From NCBI RefSeq assembly GCF_001854805.1, contig NZ_MBLO01000220.1, positions 162,833 to 194,888 of the forward strand: a DNA stretch of 32,056 nucleotides, read 5' to 3'. Positions within the stretch are counted from its first letter, which is position 1. Every line of letters starts with the position of its first letter. A program made the position numbers and the translations under genes. The notes beneath the pieces are model-generated. The model saw only the letters and a program-made list of their open reading frames with translations, did not search any database and was not told the origin of the DNA. Source of the DNA: Pseudofrankia coriaricola. Lineage in GTDB: Bacteria > Actinomycetota > Actinomycetes > Frankiales > Frankiaceae. Below, one piece after another: positions 8,915 through 17,292 of this stretch.

Positions 8915-9799
8915 GTGGCCGGGCGGGTGGGATTCTTCGACGTGGAGACCGGCGGCGAGATGGTGCTGGTGCTGCGGCGCTACGGGAACGAGTTCCAGGT
9001 CATCCGCCAGTTCGGCTACTGGGACCCGAGGTACGACGAACCCTTCGTCGTACCCGCCGACCCGGAGACGTTCCTGACCGATCTGGCCTCGATTCCCTCG
9101 GTGTTCGCCTGGCTCGTGCCCGGCCTGGGCTCCCACCTGCCCGCCGTCCTGCTGCACGACGGCCTGGTGATCGCCGATGGCGAGCTCCCCACCCACCTCG
9201 GCCCGCCGGTCACCCGCGAGGAGGCGGACCGGATCCTGCGGGGCGCCATGAAGGAGCTCGGCACGCCGGTCATCCGGCGCTGGCTGATCTGGACGGGCGC
9301 GGAGCTGGGGACGGTGTGGGTCACCCGGCGGCACCGCTGGTGGTGGCGGGTCCTTGCCGCGCTCACGGTCACCGCCGTGGTCGCGCTCGGCAGCCTCGCG
9401 ACGCTCGACCTGTTCGACGTCTGGAACGTGTTGCCCTGGATGGGAAACCGTCCGTGGTGGGAGGAGCTGCTGTTCGGCGCGGTGGCCGCGGTCGCGGTGC
9501 CGGTGGTGCTGTCGGCCTTCTGGGCGCGTTACTGGCGGGCCGCGGCCATCACCGGCATCGCGATGGCGGTGTTGCTGCATGTGACCCTGGCGGTGATCCT
9601 GCTCTCGGGCGTCTACTGGGTTCTGGAGAAGCTCGTCTCCTGGCCCGAGGGCCTCGCCCCCAGCGTCGCCAAGAACCTCGCCAACGTGCCCGATGGAGCG
9701 CACGACGCCGGTGAGCCGCCGAACACGACCGACGTCGCTCTCACCTTCTCGGCCCGGCCGGAACGGCCGGCGGAGTCCTCGGAGTCGTCGCCTTCCTGA
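8915..9799 (+). CDS. DUF1353 protein with C-terminal transmembrane segments
   Basis: The 294-residue protein starts at GTG with AGGGGGAG about 6 nt upstream; a longer in-frame reading to 8663 adds low-complexity sequence. Residues about 15-110 match the DUF1353 pattern: TDLASIPSVFAWLVPGLG, then a conserved HD (LLHDGL), then REEADRILRGAMKELG. Three hydrophobic segments follow at about 146-168, 186-205 and 209-238, then a polar tail of about 55 residues. DUF1353 proteins I know of are mostly short and soluble, so the membrane part is unusual. Function is unknown; the HD pair could bind metal, which is inference. It converges with the putative lipoprotein gene. Confidence 0.8.
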   Translation: MAGRVGFFDVETGGEMVLVLRRYGNEFQVIRQFGYWDPRYDEPFVVPADPETFLTDLASIPSVFAWLVPGLGSHLPAVLLHDGLVIADGELPTHLGPPVTREEADRILRGAMKELGTPVIRRWLIWTGAELGTVWVTRRHRWWWRVLAALTVTAVVALGSLATLDLFDVWNVLPWMGNRPWWEELLFGAVAAVAVPVVLSAFWARYWRAAAITGIAMAVLLHVTLAVILLSGVYWVLEKLVSWPEGLAPSVAKNLANVPDGAHDAGEPPNTTDVALTFSARPERPAESSESSPS

Positions 9800-9830
9800 T
9801 GACCCAACGACGGGGATCAGCCACTCGGCC

Positions 9831-9866
9831 GGCGAGGCCGGCGAGGAGGGCGAGGCCGGCGAGGAG
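9831..9866 (+). repeat. Two perfect 18-bp tandem repeats in a convergent intergenic region
   Basis: The unit GGCGAGGCCGGCGAGGAG occurs twice without a mismatch, followed by a decayed third partial copy (AGCGAGGACGGCGA). Each unit is itself two related 9-mers. It lies 31 nt after the DUF1353 stop and about 80 nt before the stop of the convergent lipoprotein gene, so it is outside both genes. Confidence 0.85.
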
Positions 9867-9946
9867 AGCGAGGACGGCGAACACCAGATGGCCCGCGGCG
9901 CCGGCGGAGGCGATGCCACGGGCCTTCTGGCGGTTCGGCAGAGGTG

Positions 9947-10717
9947 CTACTGGTCGGTGAGCTTCCCGGCGATCTGGTCGATCAGGCCCTGCTCGGTGGT
10001 GGGAGGAGGGACGTCCTGGACGTTGGTGACCTGCAGCTCCACGGCCACCTGGCCGGCGTAGAAATACACCGTGTCCAGGACGTAGCCGTAGGTGCCGTTC
10101 GCGTCGGTGACGCCCATCGAGGTCCGGACGAACGCCGTGGCGCCACGCGGCGGGGCGGGCGTCTCGACCGCGACGATCTCGTAGGTGAAGCCATTGGCGT
10201 CCTCACCCGCGAGCGCCTCCTCGAGCGCGGCGCGGTAGCAGTCACCGAACCGCGGGCTGCTCACGATCCGCGCGTTCTGGCGGATCTGCTCGGCGGGAAG
10301 GATCTTCGCCCGGCTGGAGGCCTGGAACTCTGATTCCTCGGTGCTGACGAAGGTGTCGCCGTTGGTCTCGTCGGACGGCGCCGGCGGGTTGAAGTCGTTC
10401 ACGCCCACGCACGCGGCGATCTCGGCCCGCATCGCGCTGTTGCCCGGGTCCTCGTCCTCGACGCCGCCCGAGCTCTCGAAGCCCTCGGTCTCCGGGCCCG
10501 CGGTGAGCACGTAGTCGCCCGCGCGCAGCTGGCGGGCCGGCACGGCGGTGGGCGACGCCGACGGGCTCGCCGGCGCGGTCACCGCCGGGGATGCCGCGGC
10601 CGGGTCGGCCACCACCGCGCCGTCCTGACACGCCGTGCCGACGACGGCCAGAGCCGCCGCGACCAGCCCTCCGCATACCGCCCGGCGCACCCGCCGGCCA
10701 TCTCCGATGCTGTGCAC
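9947..10717 (-). CDS. Putative secreted lipoprotein, unknown function
   Basis: The 256-residue protein starts at GTG 10717, with GGAGG about 7 nt upstream. The N-terminus has arginines, a hydrophobic core (GLVAAALAVVGTA) and then Cys, which reads as a signal peptide with a non-ideal lipobox (GTAC; the -3 residue is Gly rather than Leu). An Ala/Pro/Ser-rich linker follows. The mature domain (about 55-256) contains two cysteines (IAACVG and FGDCYRA) that could form a disulfide, and a beta-rich C-terminal half. I do not recognise the family; the fold could resemble extracytoplasmic sensor-like domains of actinobacterial lipoproteins. It probably sits on the outer face of the membrane. Confidence 0.75.
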   Translation of the reverse strand: MHSIGDGRRVRRAVCGGLVAAALAVVGTACQDGAVVADPAAASPAVTAPASPSASPTAVPARQLRAGDYVLTAGPETEGFESSGGVEDEDPGNSAMRAEIAACVGVNDFNPPAPSDETNGDTFVSTEESEFQASSRAKILPAEQIRQNARIVSSPRFGDCYRAALEEALAGEDANGFTYEIVAVETPAPPRGATAFVRTSMGVTDANGTYGYVLDTVYFYAGQVAVELQVTNVQDVPPPTTEQGLIDQIAGKLTDQ

Positions 10718-11218
10718 CGCGACCTCCGAAAGTCGGTCCAGCCGCCACCCGCGGCCGGTGATAACCCCTGTTATCGATGGCCACACAATGCCTGAAGAAT
10801 CGGCGCCAGAGCCAATATAAGGAATGTCATCCGCCAGACACAGGAAAGCGCGTTGAACGGCGTCGGCAGAATTCCTCCGGCCAGCCTGTCGCCGGGTTTC
10901 AGGGTGCCACCCTTGACACCGCTGTAGAAGCCGGTGAGGCCGCGGCGCCCGGCCCCGCCGCGGCCGGCGGCGACGTCCGCGCAGGTCGCGGGCCCGGCGA
11001 GCTGTCGGGCGGGCGACGAGGCCGCGGCGAGTCGGGCCTCAGAGGGGATGCGCGGCCATGCCGGCACGGCCGACGGGCGGCCGATAGATCGAGTACGACG
11101 GGCCGTGTAGGTTCTCCGTCCCGGCCGTGCGGAATCGCCGCGTCCGGACGGAATTCAGTCCAGCCCATGGCGTGCCGCATTTCCCGGCCGATTAGCCAGG
11201 GGCGCGGCGGGCGTCGCG
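10718..11218. promoter_or_regulatory. 501-bp gene-free region with a small inverted repeat (10760-10775)
   Basis: This region lies upstream of the lipoprotein gene and downstream of the decarboxylase gene. ORFs on both strands have no RBS or protein-like composition. It contains the inverted repeat GATAAC-CCCT-GTTATC at 10760-10775, about 45 bp upstream of the lipoprotein start. An AT-rich patch (CCAATATAAGGAAT, 10812-10825) reads TTATATTGG on the lipoprotein strand. Together these suggest a promoter with an operator for the lipoprotein gene. The rest, to 11218, shows nothing recognisable. Confidence 0.35.
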
Positions 11219-12829
11219 TTAGAGAGCGGCGTGCTGCGGCTGGGTCTCCACCACGATCACGGTGGGGGTGCTGGTCTCGAGCGCGACGGTAAGCTCTTTC
11301 TCCAGTTCCCCGGTGGTCTCGACGTCGACGCCCCGGCAGCCGAAACCGCGCGCGAGCGAAGCGATATCCAGCCCCGGCAGGTCAAGACCCGGAACGCCGG
11401 GCGTGTCCTCCAGCTCGGCGAAGGACTTGAGAACCGAGTACTCCCGGTTGCGCAGGACGACGTACGCGATGGGCAGCGCGTGCTGCGCGGCGGTCCAGAC
11501 CGCCTGCACGGAGTACTGGAAGGAACCATCCCCGATCATGCCGATGACCGGCCGGCGCACGCCGCGGGCCCGGTCGCCGAGCGCCACGCCGACCGCGGCC
11601 GGAACCGCCCATCCGATACCGCCGCTGGCCGTCGCGAAGAACGAGTCGGGCTCGACGGTCGGCAGCCATTCGACCTGCTGGGCCATCGTCGAGGTCGACT
11701 CGTAGACGAGAACGGCGTGCGCCGGGCGTGCCTCACCGACGGCGGCGTGGACCTCCGCCGCCGTAAGTGGCCTGCTGGGAGTCGTGGGCAGCGTCCTCGG
11801 GCGGGGCATCGGCGCGGGGGGCGTGCGCTGGGCGTCCTGCGCCACCAGCTCGGTGAGGAGCTCGATGACGGTCCGGGGGTCGCCGAGAATGCTGTCGCCG
11901 ACGCGCGCCGACGCCGCCACCGCCGGGTCCGCGGTGACATGCAGCAGTGAGGTACCGGGAGGCAGAATGTCGCCGGGCACGTAGGGGTAGTAGCGGAACA
12001 CCTCCGCTCCGATGACGACCACGAGGTCATGCCCGGCCAGCCGGTCGCTGACCGCTTTCGGGGAAAGACCCAGCGGGCCCTGGTACAGCGGATGGTCTTC
12101 CGGGAACGAGACCCGGTCCGGCAGCGGCGCGCCGTACACCGATGCCCGTAGCTTCTCCGCTAGCGTGACGGCGGCATGCCAGCCGCCCGCCCGGTCGACG
12201 TCGGGACCGAACACCAGCGCGGGACGCCGGCTCGCGGCCACGCGCTGGGCGAAGCCGCGCAGCCGCTCGATGTCCGGCGCGACGACGGTGCTCACGCCGC
12301 GCACGACGGCCGGACCGGCAACGGGAACATTCCAGTCGTCGAGCGGTATGGACAGGTGGACCGGGCCAGCCGGCGGCTGCAGCGCCATCGCGTAGGCACG
12401 CATGAACGCCTCGGGAACGTCCTCGGCGCGGGCGGGCTCATAGGACCACTTCACCCACGGCTTCGGCATGGTCGTCGCCTCGCGGTTGGCGAGGTAGGGC
12501 TCGCCGATCACCAGCTCGCGGTGTTGCTGACCCGAGGTGACGACCAGCGGGGTGTGGCCGTGGTAGGCCGTGACCAGGTTGCCGAGGGCGTTTCCGAGGC
12601 CCGCGGAGGAGTGCAGGTTCACCAGCGCCGGCCGCCGGGTGGCCTGCGCGAAGGCGTCGGCCATGGCGATGACGGACGCCTCCTGCAGGCCGAGGACATA
12701 GGTGAAGTCAGGCGGAAAATTCTGGAGGAACGGCTCCTCCGTCGACCCCGGATTGCCGAAGACGGTGGTCATCCCCAGCGACCTCAGCAGGTCGTACGTC
12801 ACGGAGCGAACAGTTGATCCGTGGCTCAT
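11219..12829 (-). CDS. mdlC: Thiamine-diphosphate enzyme, benzoylformate decarboxylase-like
   Basis: The 536-residue protein matches Pseudomonas putida benzoylformate decarboxylase (recalled sequence) along its whole length. NPGSTEEPF carries the substrate-binding Ser (S29). LGLQEA contains the Glu that activates ThDP (E50), and NLHSSAG contains the His equivalent to H70 (H73). [14 protein letters not shown]-like and [17 protein letters not shown] mark the cofactor domain. One active-site residue differs: FRYHQYDPG of the model enzyme reads FRYYPYVPG here, so H281 is Tyr (Y281). The expected reaction is decarboxylation of benzoylformate or a related 2-oxo acid to the aldehyde; the substrate may have shifted. 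The ATG has only a weak GAGGCGGG upstream. It is divergent from the DUF1348 gene. Confidence 0.85.
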   Translation of the reverse strand: MSHGSTVRSVTYDLLRSLGMTTVFGNPGSTEEPFLQNFPPDFTYVLGLQEASVIAMADAFAQATRRPALVNLHSSAGLGNALGNLVTAYHGHTPLVVTSGQQHRELVIGEPYLANREATTMPKPWVKWSYEPARAEDVPEAFMRAYAMALQPPAGPVHLSIPLDDWNVPVAGPAVVRGVSTVVAPDIERLRGFAQRVAASRRPALVFGPDVDRAGGWHAAVTLAEKLRASVYGAPLPDRVSFPEDHPLYQGPLGLSPKAVSDRLAGHDLVVVIGAEVFRYYPYVPGDILPPGTSLLHVTADPAVAASARVGDSILGDPRTVIELLTELVAQDAQRTPPAPMPRPRTLPTTPSRPLTAAEVHAAVGEARPAHAVLVYESTSTMAQQVEWLPTVEPDSFFATASGGIGWAVPAAVGVALGDRARGVRRPVIGMIGDGSFQYSVQAVWTAAQHALPIAYVVLRNREYSVLKSFAELEDTPGVPGLDLPGLDIASLARGFGCRGVDVETTGELEKELTVALETSTPTVIVVETQPQHAAL

Positions 12830-12848
12830 CGACTATCAGCCCGCCTCG

Positions 12849-12906
12849 GCTCGATGGACGCTCGATGGACGTCAGTGCGGTCGGTCGCCAGTACGGTCGG
12901 TCGCTG
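12849..12906 (+). repeat. Two sets of direct repeats in the divergent decarboxylase/DUF1348 promoter region
   Basis: GCTCGATGGAC occurs twice in tandem (12849-12859 and 12860-12870; 11 bp, one helical turn). Then a 16-bp unit beginning GTGCGGTCGGTCGC occurs twice with small changes (12875-12890, 12891-12906). They lie 20-77 bp upstream of the decarboxylase start in the 338-bp divergent region 12830-13167. They could be regulator binding sites. The remaining part of the gap holds nothing I recognise. Confidence 0.6.
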
Positions 12907-13167
12907 CGCGACGGGCCACGGCGGGCCGGCGCACCGGATGCTGCCACGCCGTTCTCCCCGTCGCCACGCGAGCCAGGATCCAAGGTGACCGGAAACAGGA
13001 TGGCGGGGTCGGCTCCGCGGCGCGGACGATTCGTGCGCGGGCCGGTCGCCACGGGGCGGTATCTCCCCCGCCGCCGGGGTAACAACTCCGGAAAAACAGT
13101 GGCGGCTCCCCGAGCCTACCCGCGAGTGGCGGCACGCCAGGACAACACAGATCGGGTTGGAGAGAAT

Positions 13168-13635
13168 ATGACGGCAAAACCTCCGGTGCCTCCCTTCAAT
13201 GCGGACGGCGCTCGCGAGAAGGTACGCCTCGCGGAGGATGCCTGGAACACTCGGGACCCGGCCAAGGTCGCGCTCGCGTACACCGTCGACAGCCGGTGGC
13301 GCAACCGGGCGGAGTTCATCCGTGGGCGCGAGGAGATCGTCGCGTTCCTCACTCGGAAGTGGTCCCGCGAACTCGACTATCGGCTCATCAAGGAGCTGTG
13401 GGCATTCGGGGGGAACCGCATCGCCGTCCGCTTCGCCTACGAGTTCCACGACGATTCGGGGAACTGGTCCCGGTCCTACGGGAACGAGAACTGGGAGTTC
13501 GACGACGACGGGCTGATGCGCGTTCGCCACGCCTCCATCAACGACCTCCTGATCGGGGAGGAGGACCGGAGGTACCACTGGCCGCTGGGTCGCCGCCCGG
13601 ACGGCCATCCGGGACTGAGCGATCTGGGCTTCTAG
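13168..13635 (+). CDS. DUF1348 (SnoaL/NTF2-like) family protein
   Basis: The 155-residue protein starts at ATG with GGAGAG 4-9 nt upstream. It is recognisable as DUF1348 from [50 protein letters not shown] and YGNENWEF. These proteins have the NTF2-like alpha+beta barrel with a central pocket; none I know has a proven reaction. Length is normal for the family. It is divergent from the decarboxylase gene and shares its promoter region, so a role linked to that pathway is possible but unproven. It is probably cytoplasmic. Confidence 0.9.
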   Translation: MTAKPPVPPFNADGAREKVRLAEDAWNTRDPAKVALAYTVDSRWRNRAEFIRGREEIVAFLTRKWSRELDYRLIKELWAFGGNRIAVRFAYEFHDDSGNWSRSYGNENWEFDDDGLMRVRHASINDLLIGEEDRRYHWPLGRRPDGHPGLSDLGF

Positions 13636-13779
13636 CGCTGGTCCCAGCGTCGTCCGGGCTCGTCGCGGTCAGGATGCCGGCTGGAGACGCGCCGCTTCGC
13701 GGGTGCCGGATGGATGGTTGGCCGACCGCCGCCCGGGCAGACCTGACCGGGGGCATGGTGGTGACGCGATGGTGACGTG

Positions 13780-14976
13780 ATGATGACGACGTTTGGGCCG
13801 CGCGCGAAGGTGATCGCACCGGACAGGAAGGTCACAGACCTGCTCGACGTGCTACGCCTGCACATGGACATGGATGTCGCGGTCCTCGGCATGTGGGACG
13901 ACGACCTGCTGGTCGTCCAGGTCATCGCCGGCGACGGAAAGAGATTCAGCCTGGCGCCCGGCACCACCATCCGGCACTGCAGGGATCTCAACCTCGGGGT
14001 CGAGAACGGTTCTTTCCCGCCCATGTCCCCCGATGTCTCCCAGGACCCGCGGACGAGGAACGCGACCATTCTGGCCTGTCTCAAGGTCAGCGCCTACGCG
14101 ATGACAGCTCTCACCGACCCGGCTGGCGAGTCCTACGGGATGCTGCTCTGCATGGCCCGTCGGCCTCGACCGGCGCAGCAGGAACGCCACAGCCAGTTCC
14201 TGCGCCTGACGGCCGCGTTCCTCGGCGACTCCCTGCTCGACCTCCGGCACATGTGGGAGGCACGCAGCCAGGTGTGGTCGACGATCAGCGATCTCATCGA
14301 CGCCGGCGGCCCGAGAATCGTGTACCAGCCCATCGTCCGGCTCGACACGGGCGGCGTCACCGCGGTCGAGGCACTGGCGCGTTTCCCCAACCGGTGCTGC
14401 GGTCGGCCTCACAACACGGAGGACTGGTTCCTCGATGCCCATCTGGTCGGGCTGTCCGTGGAACTGGAAATGGTCGCGATCAGGCGTGCCGTCGCCGTGC
14501 TCCCCCAGCTCACCGATGACATGAAGCTCGCGGTCAACGCCTCGCCCAGTACGATCGCGGCGGGCCTGGTCGACTTCGTCCACGACCTGCCCGGCCACGA
14601 CCGCCTGACCATCGAGATCACCGAACACGAGAACTCTCTCGCCAGGCCGGACGCCATGCGGGCCATCCGCCACCTCCACGAACTCGGCATCCATATCGCG
14701 ATCGACGACACCGGCACCGGATACTCCGGCCTGGAACAGCTCGTCAAGCTCCGCCCGGACATCATCAAGCTCGACCACATCCTCACCCGCGGCATCAACC
14801 GCGACCCCGCTCGTCGCGCTCTCGCCGCCGGCCTGGTCCAGCTGGCCCGCGAGATCGACGGAACGGTTGTCGCCGAGGGGGTCGAGACTTCCGCTGAACG
14901 CGACGCCATAGTGAGCGCCGGCATTTCATACGGCCAGGGATACCTGCTCGGGAAACCAGCGCCCACCCTGCCGTGA
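13780..14976 (+). CDS. GAF-like sensor + EAL domain c-di-GMP phosphodiesterase
   Basis: Of 398 residues, about 10-155 form a GAF-like sensor (DLLDVLRLHMDMDVAVLGMW and similar) and about 170-395 an EAL domain. Catalytic positions are present: EAL with E197, N253 (AVNAS), E279 (EITE), D309-D310 (IDDTGTGYSGL), K330 (IIKLD), E366 (VAEGVET) and Q386 (GQGYLLGKP). It should therefore hydrolyse cyclic di-GMP to pGpG in the cytoplasm, controlled by a ligand or redox signal at the GAF part. No GGDEF domain is present in it or in the window. The DDFGTGYSSL loop reads DDTGTGYSGL, a mild variation. Start choices are GTG 13777, ATG 13780 and ATG 13783; the RBS is weak. Confidence 0.9.
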   Translation: MMTTFGPRAKVIAPDRKVTDLLDVLRLHMDMDVAVLGMWDDDLLVVQVIAGDGKRFSLAPGTTIRHCRDLNLGVENGSFPPMSPDVSQDPRTRNATILACLKVSAYAMTALTDPAGESYGMLLCMARRPRPAQQERHSQFLRLTAAFLGDSLLDLRHMWEARSQVWSTISDLIDAGGPRIVYQPIVRLDTGGVTAVEALARFPNRCCGRPHNTEDWFLDAHLVGLSVELEMVAIRRAVAVLPQLTDDMKLAVNASPSTIAAGLVDFVHDLPGHDRLTIEITEHENSLARPDAMRAIRHLHELGIHIAIDDTGTGYSGLEQLVKLRPDIIKLDHILTRGINRDPARRALAAGLVQLAREIDGTVVAEGVETSAERDAIVSAGISYGQGYLLGKPAPTLP

Positions 14977-15064
14977 GTGCCTCCCGGCGGAGGTCGAGCC
15001 CGGCGTCCGACCTCCCCGCGCGTCCCGGTCCACGCCCTGGCGAGACCGGGCCCGGCGATCGCGT

Positions 15065-16288
15065 TCAGTCGCGGCCGACTGCCTGTGGCGCGGCCAGTGG
15101 CGGGTCCGCGCGGGAGACGGCCGGGGCGGCGGTGGTTCGTCGTAGCCAGACACTCAGCATGCCGCAGATCACGGCGAGCCCGAACAGCAGAACGGGTACC
15201 GCCCGGACACCGGACTTGTCGATCGTCGCGCCGAGGAGCGGGGGAAAGGCCACGCCACCGATCATGGAGGCGGCGATGACGAACGCACTGGCCGAGGCGA
15301 CCGTCGGGGCCGCCCTGCTGAGCCAGGGCAGGGCGGTGGGGAAGATCGGCGCGATGAAGAGGCCGACTCCCAGGTAGGCGTAGGGAGCGAGGGCGGCCAC
15401 GGGCGCCATGATCAGGCAGGCCGCCATGCCGAGGCAGCTCACGGTCACGATCAGGGGCGCCGGGAATCGCAGGCTGAGAGGCACGGCCAGGAAACGGCCC
15501 ACGGTCATCGCGAGCCAGTACCCCGAGGTGGCGACCGCGGCGGCGGAGGCGCCGTAGCCGACCGCCGCCAGCTGGGTGGGTTCCCAGCCACCCACTCCCG
15601 TCTCGATCGCCACGTGCAGCACGTAGATGACGATGAACGCGGCGACGACGGGTACCAGCCTGGACGGCGCGGCCGCGGATCCGGAGGTGACGACCGCCTC
15701 GCTGTCCCCGGACCGCACACCGCCCAGGCTGGGCAGGAGGAAGAGGCAGAGGACCGCCAGGGCGACGAAGAGCCACGGGTAATTCCGGGCACCCAACCAG
15801 CCGACCAGCGCCGGCCCCGCGACCGCGCCGATGCCGAAGTGGGCGTTGAGCAGGTTGAGCATCGCGGTGCTTCGTCGTCCGAACCCGGTGGCGAACAGCT
15901 GGTTCAACCCGTAGTCGATCCCCCCGAAGCCGAGGCCGACAACCGTGGCCGCCGTCAGTGCGACCGGCCAGGTGGGCGCGGCCGCGAATGCCAGCGATCC
16001 GGCGGCCATGAGGCCATAGGAGACGCCGAGCAGTAGCCGGGTGCCGATCCGGCGGCGCAGGCGGAAGAAGAGCAGGACGCCGAGCAGCGCGCCGACGAAG
16101 TGGGCGGACAGGCCAAGGCCGGCCGCTCCCGACGCCACGCCGTACTTCGCGCGGATCTCGGGGATCACGGGGCCGTAGAGGGCCTGGAGCGCCCCGATCA
16201 CCACGAAGCCGACGCAGGAGGCGACCACCGCCACCGCGCTGACCAGGCTGGGCGGCTCCGTTGCCCCGCGGGAGGACAGGACGGTCAC
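15065..16288 (-). CDS. Major facilitator superfamily permease, fucose-permease (FHS)-like
   Basis: The 407-residue protein is strongly hydrophobic with about 12 membrane segments. YGPVIPEIRAKYG follows the first helix, and GGIDYGLNQLFATGF with LNLLNAHFGIGAVAGPALVGW resembles the conserved N-domain pattern of the FHS sugar-porter family. A polar loop (GGVRSGDSEAVVTSG) separates the two halves. The GTG at 16288 is chosen because GGGGGA lies about 8 nt upstream. It is divergent from a DeoR-family repressor, which suggests a sugar or related substrate that the repressor senses; the substrate cannot be named. It should sit in the cytoplasmic membrane. Confidence 0.88.
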   Translation of the reverse strand: MTVLSSRGATEPPSLVSAVAVVASCVGFVVIGALQALYGPVIPEIRAKYGVASGAAGLGLSAHFVGALLGVLLFFRLRRRIGTRLLLGVSYGLMAAGSLAFAAAPTWPVALTAATVVGLGFGGIDYGLNQLFATGFGRRSTAMLNLLNAHFGIGAVAGPALVGWLGARNYPWLFVALAVLCLFLLPSLGGVRSGDSEAVVTSGSAAAPSRLVPVVAAFIVIYVLHVAIETGVGGWEPTQLAAVGYGASAAAVATSGYWLAMTVGRFLAVPLSLRFPAPLIVTVSCLGMAACLIMAPVAALAPYAYLGVGLFIAPIFPTALPWLSRAAPTVASASAFVIAASMIGGVAFPPLLGATIDKSGVRAVPVLLFGLAVICGMLSVWLRRTTAAPAVSRADPPLAAPQAVGRD

Positions 16289-16409
16289 GAACGTCCCCCG
16301 ACGCCGATCAGGCGCCACGGGCCGTCCTGGACGACGCCACCACCGGGACCGAGATCGGGACCGGAACCGGACATGGACAAGTGACATCGCACAAACACAT
16401 CGTGCATAC

Positions 16410-16426
16410 GAACATCTAAGATGTTC
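16410..16426. promoter_or_regulatory. DeoR/GlpR-type palindromic operator overlapping a -10 box
   Basis: GAACATCTAAGATGTTC is a perfect 17-bp palindrome (8+1+8) that ends 2 nt before the deoR ATG. Its halves, CGAACAT and ATGTTC, match the half-site reported for E. coli GlpR (WATGTTCGWT, from memory). It overlaps TAAGAT (16417-16422), a good -10 hexamer placed so that transcription would start at or near the ATG. That fits autorepression of a leaderless mRNA. The divergent MFS start is 122 bp away, so the same site may control both genes. Confidence 0.7.
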
Positions 16427-16428
16427 AC

Positions 16429-17292
16429 ATGTCAACAGATCGCTCGTCGAGCGACCCGGACCGCGCAGGGTCGGGTACGACTGATCCCGCGTGCGGCCAG
16501 GGGCGAGCCCCGTCCGTGCAGAATCGAGCCGTGAACGCTGCCGAGCGGCATCGGCTGGTCCTGACGGTGCTGGGCGAGCGCAACCGCGCCTCGGTCGCGG
16601 AGCTGGCCATGGTCACCGGGACGTCCGAGATGACGGTGCGACGCGACCTGGAGCAGCTCGAGTCCCAGGGCGCGCTGCGCCGAGTGCACGGCGGCGCGGT
16701 CAGCGCACTGCTCAGCGGGGTCGAGCCGCCCTATGCCGTGCGCGCCCTCGCCGGCGCCGAGACCAAGGCCAGGCTCGGCGTGGCCGTCGTGGAACTGCTC
16801 AGGGACGGAGAGACGGTCGCGCTGGACACCGGAACGACCGCCGTCGCCGTCGCCGCGGCCATGGCCGACCGGCAGCTGACCGTCACGCCCCTCTCGCTGC
16901 ACGCCGCCACGCGCCTCGGCGCGTATGACGGCATCCAGTTGCTCATGCCCGGCGGCCAGGTCCGCAGGGGCGAGCTGTCCTTCCACGGCGCGCTAACCGT
17001 GCGCACCTTCGAGGAACTGCGCTACGACACCTTCATCCTGTCCTGCTGCGGAGTCGACGCCACCACCGGCGCCACCGCGTACGACCTCGACGACGTCCAG
17101 GTGAAACGCGCCGCCGTCCGCGCCGCCCGGCGCACTCTCCTCGTCGCCACCGCGGACAAGCTCGGTCACGTCACCTTCGGCCGCATCTGCCCGCCCGACC
17201 AGATCAGCCTGCTGATCACCGACGCTCCCCGGACCGCCGCCCCCGTACGAGAGCTCCTCGCCGCCGGCGTCGAGGTCGCCACCATTTCCTGA
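16429..17292 (+). CDS. DeoR/GlpR-family transcriptional repressor
   Basis: The 287-residue protein has an N-terminal DeoR winged HTH (about 36-92: AERHRLVLTVLGERNRASVAEL, then MTVRRDLEQLESQGALRRVHGGAV). A DeoRC sensor domain follows (about 105-285: VALDTGTTAVAVA, FHGALTVRTFEEL, VATADKLGHVTFG). This family senses phosphorylated sugars or polyols and releases DNA. The first 35 residues are an unusual polar extension. The ATG at 16429 has no RBS but fits a leaderless transcript from TAAGAT at 16417; GTG 16516 or 16531 would give the usual N-terminus. It is divergent from the MFS gene, its probable target. A monooxygenase remnant follows directly after the stop. Confidence 0.88.
   Translation: MSTDRSSSDPDRAGSGTTDPACGQGRAPSVQNRAVNAAERHRLVLTVLGERNRASVAELAMVTGTSEMTVRRDLEQLESQGALRRVHGGAVSALLSGVEPPYAVRALAGAETKARLGVAVVELLRDGETVALDTGTTAVAVAAAMADRQLTVTPLSLHAATRLGAYDGIQLLMPGGQVRRGELSFHGALTVRTFEELRYDTFILSCCGVDATTGATAYDLDDVQVKRAAVRAARRTLLVATADKLGHVTFGRICPPDQISLLITDAPRTAAPVRELLAAGVEVATIS

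Noticed and set aside
8648-9919. Minus-strand open frame extending the acyl-CoA synthetase upstream to 9919
   Set aside because: It is antisense to the well-supported DUF1353 gene, lacks protein-like composition, and the synthetase has a good RBS and ATG at 8647.
10771-11292. Overlapping ORFs on both strands in the gap before the decarboxylase gene
   Set aside because: They have no RBS, are low in complexity and show no recognisable motif.
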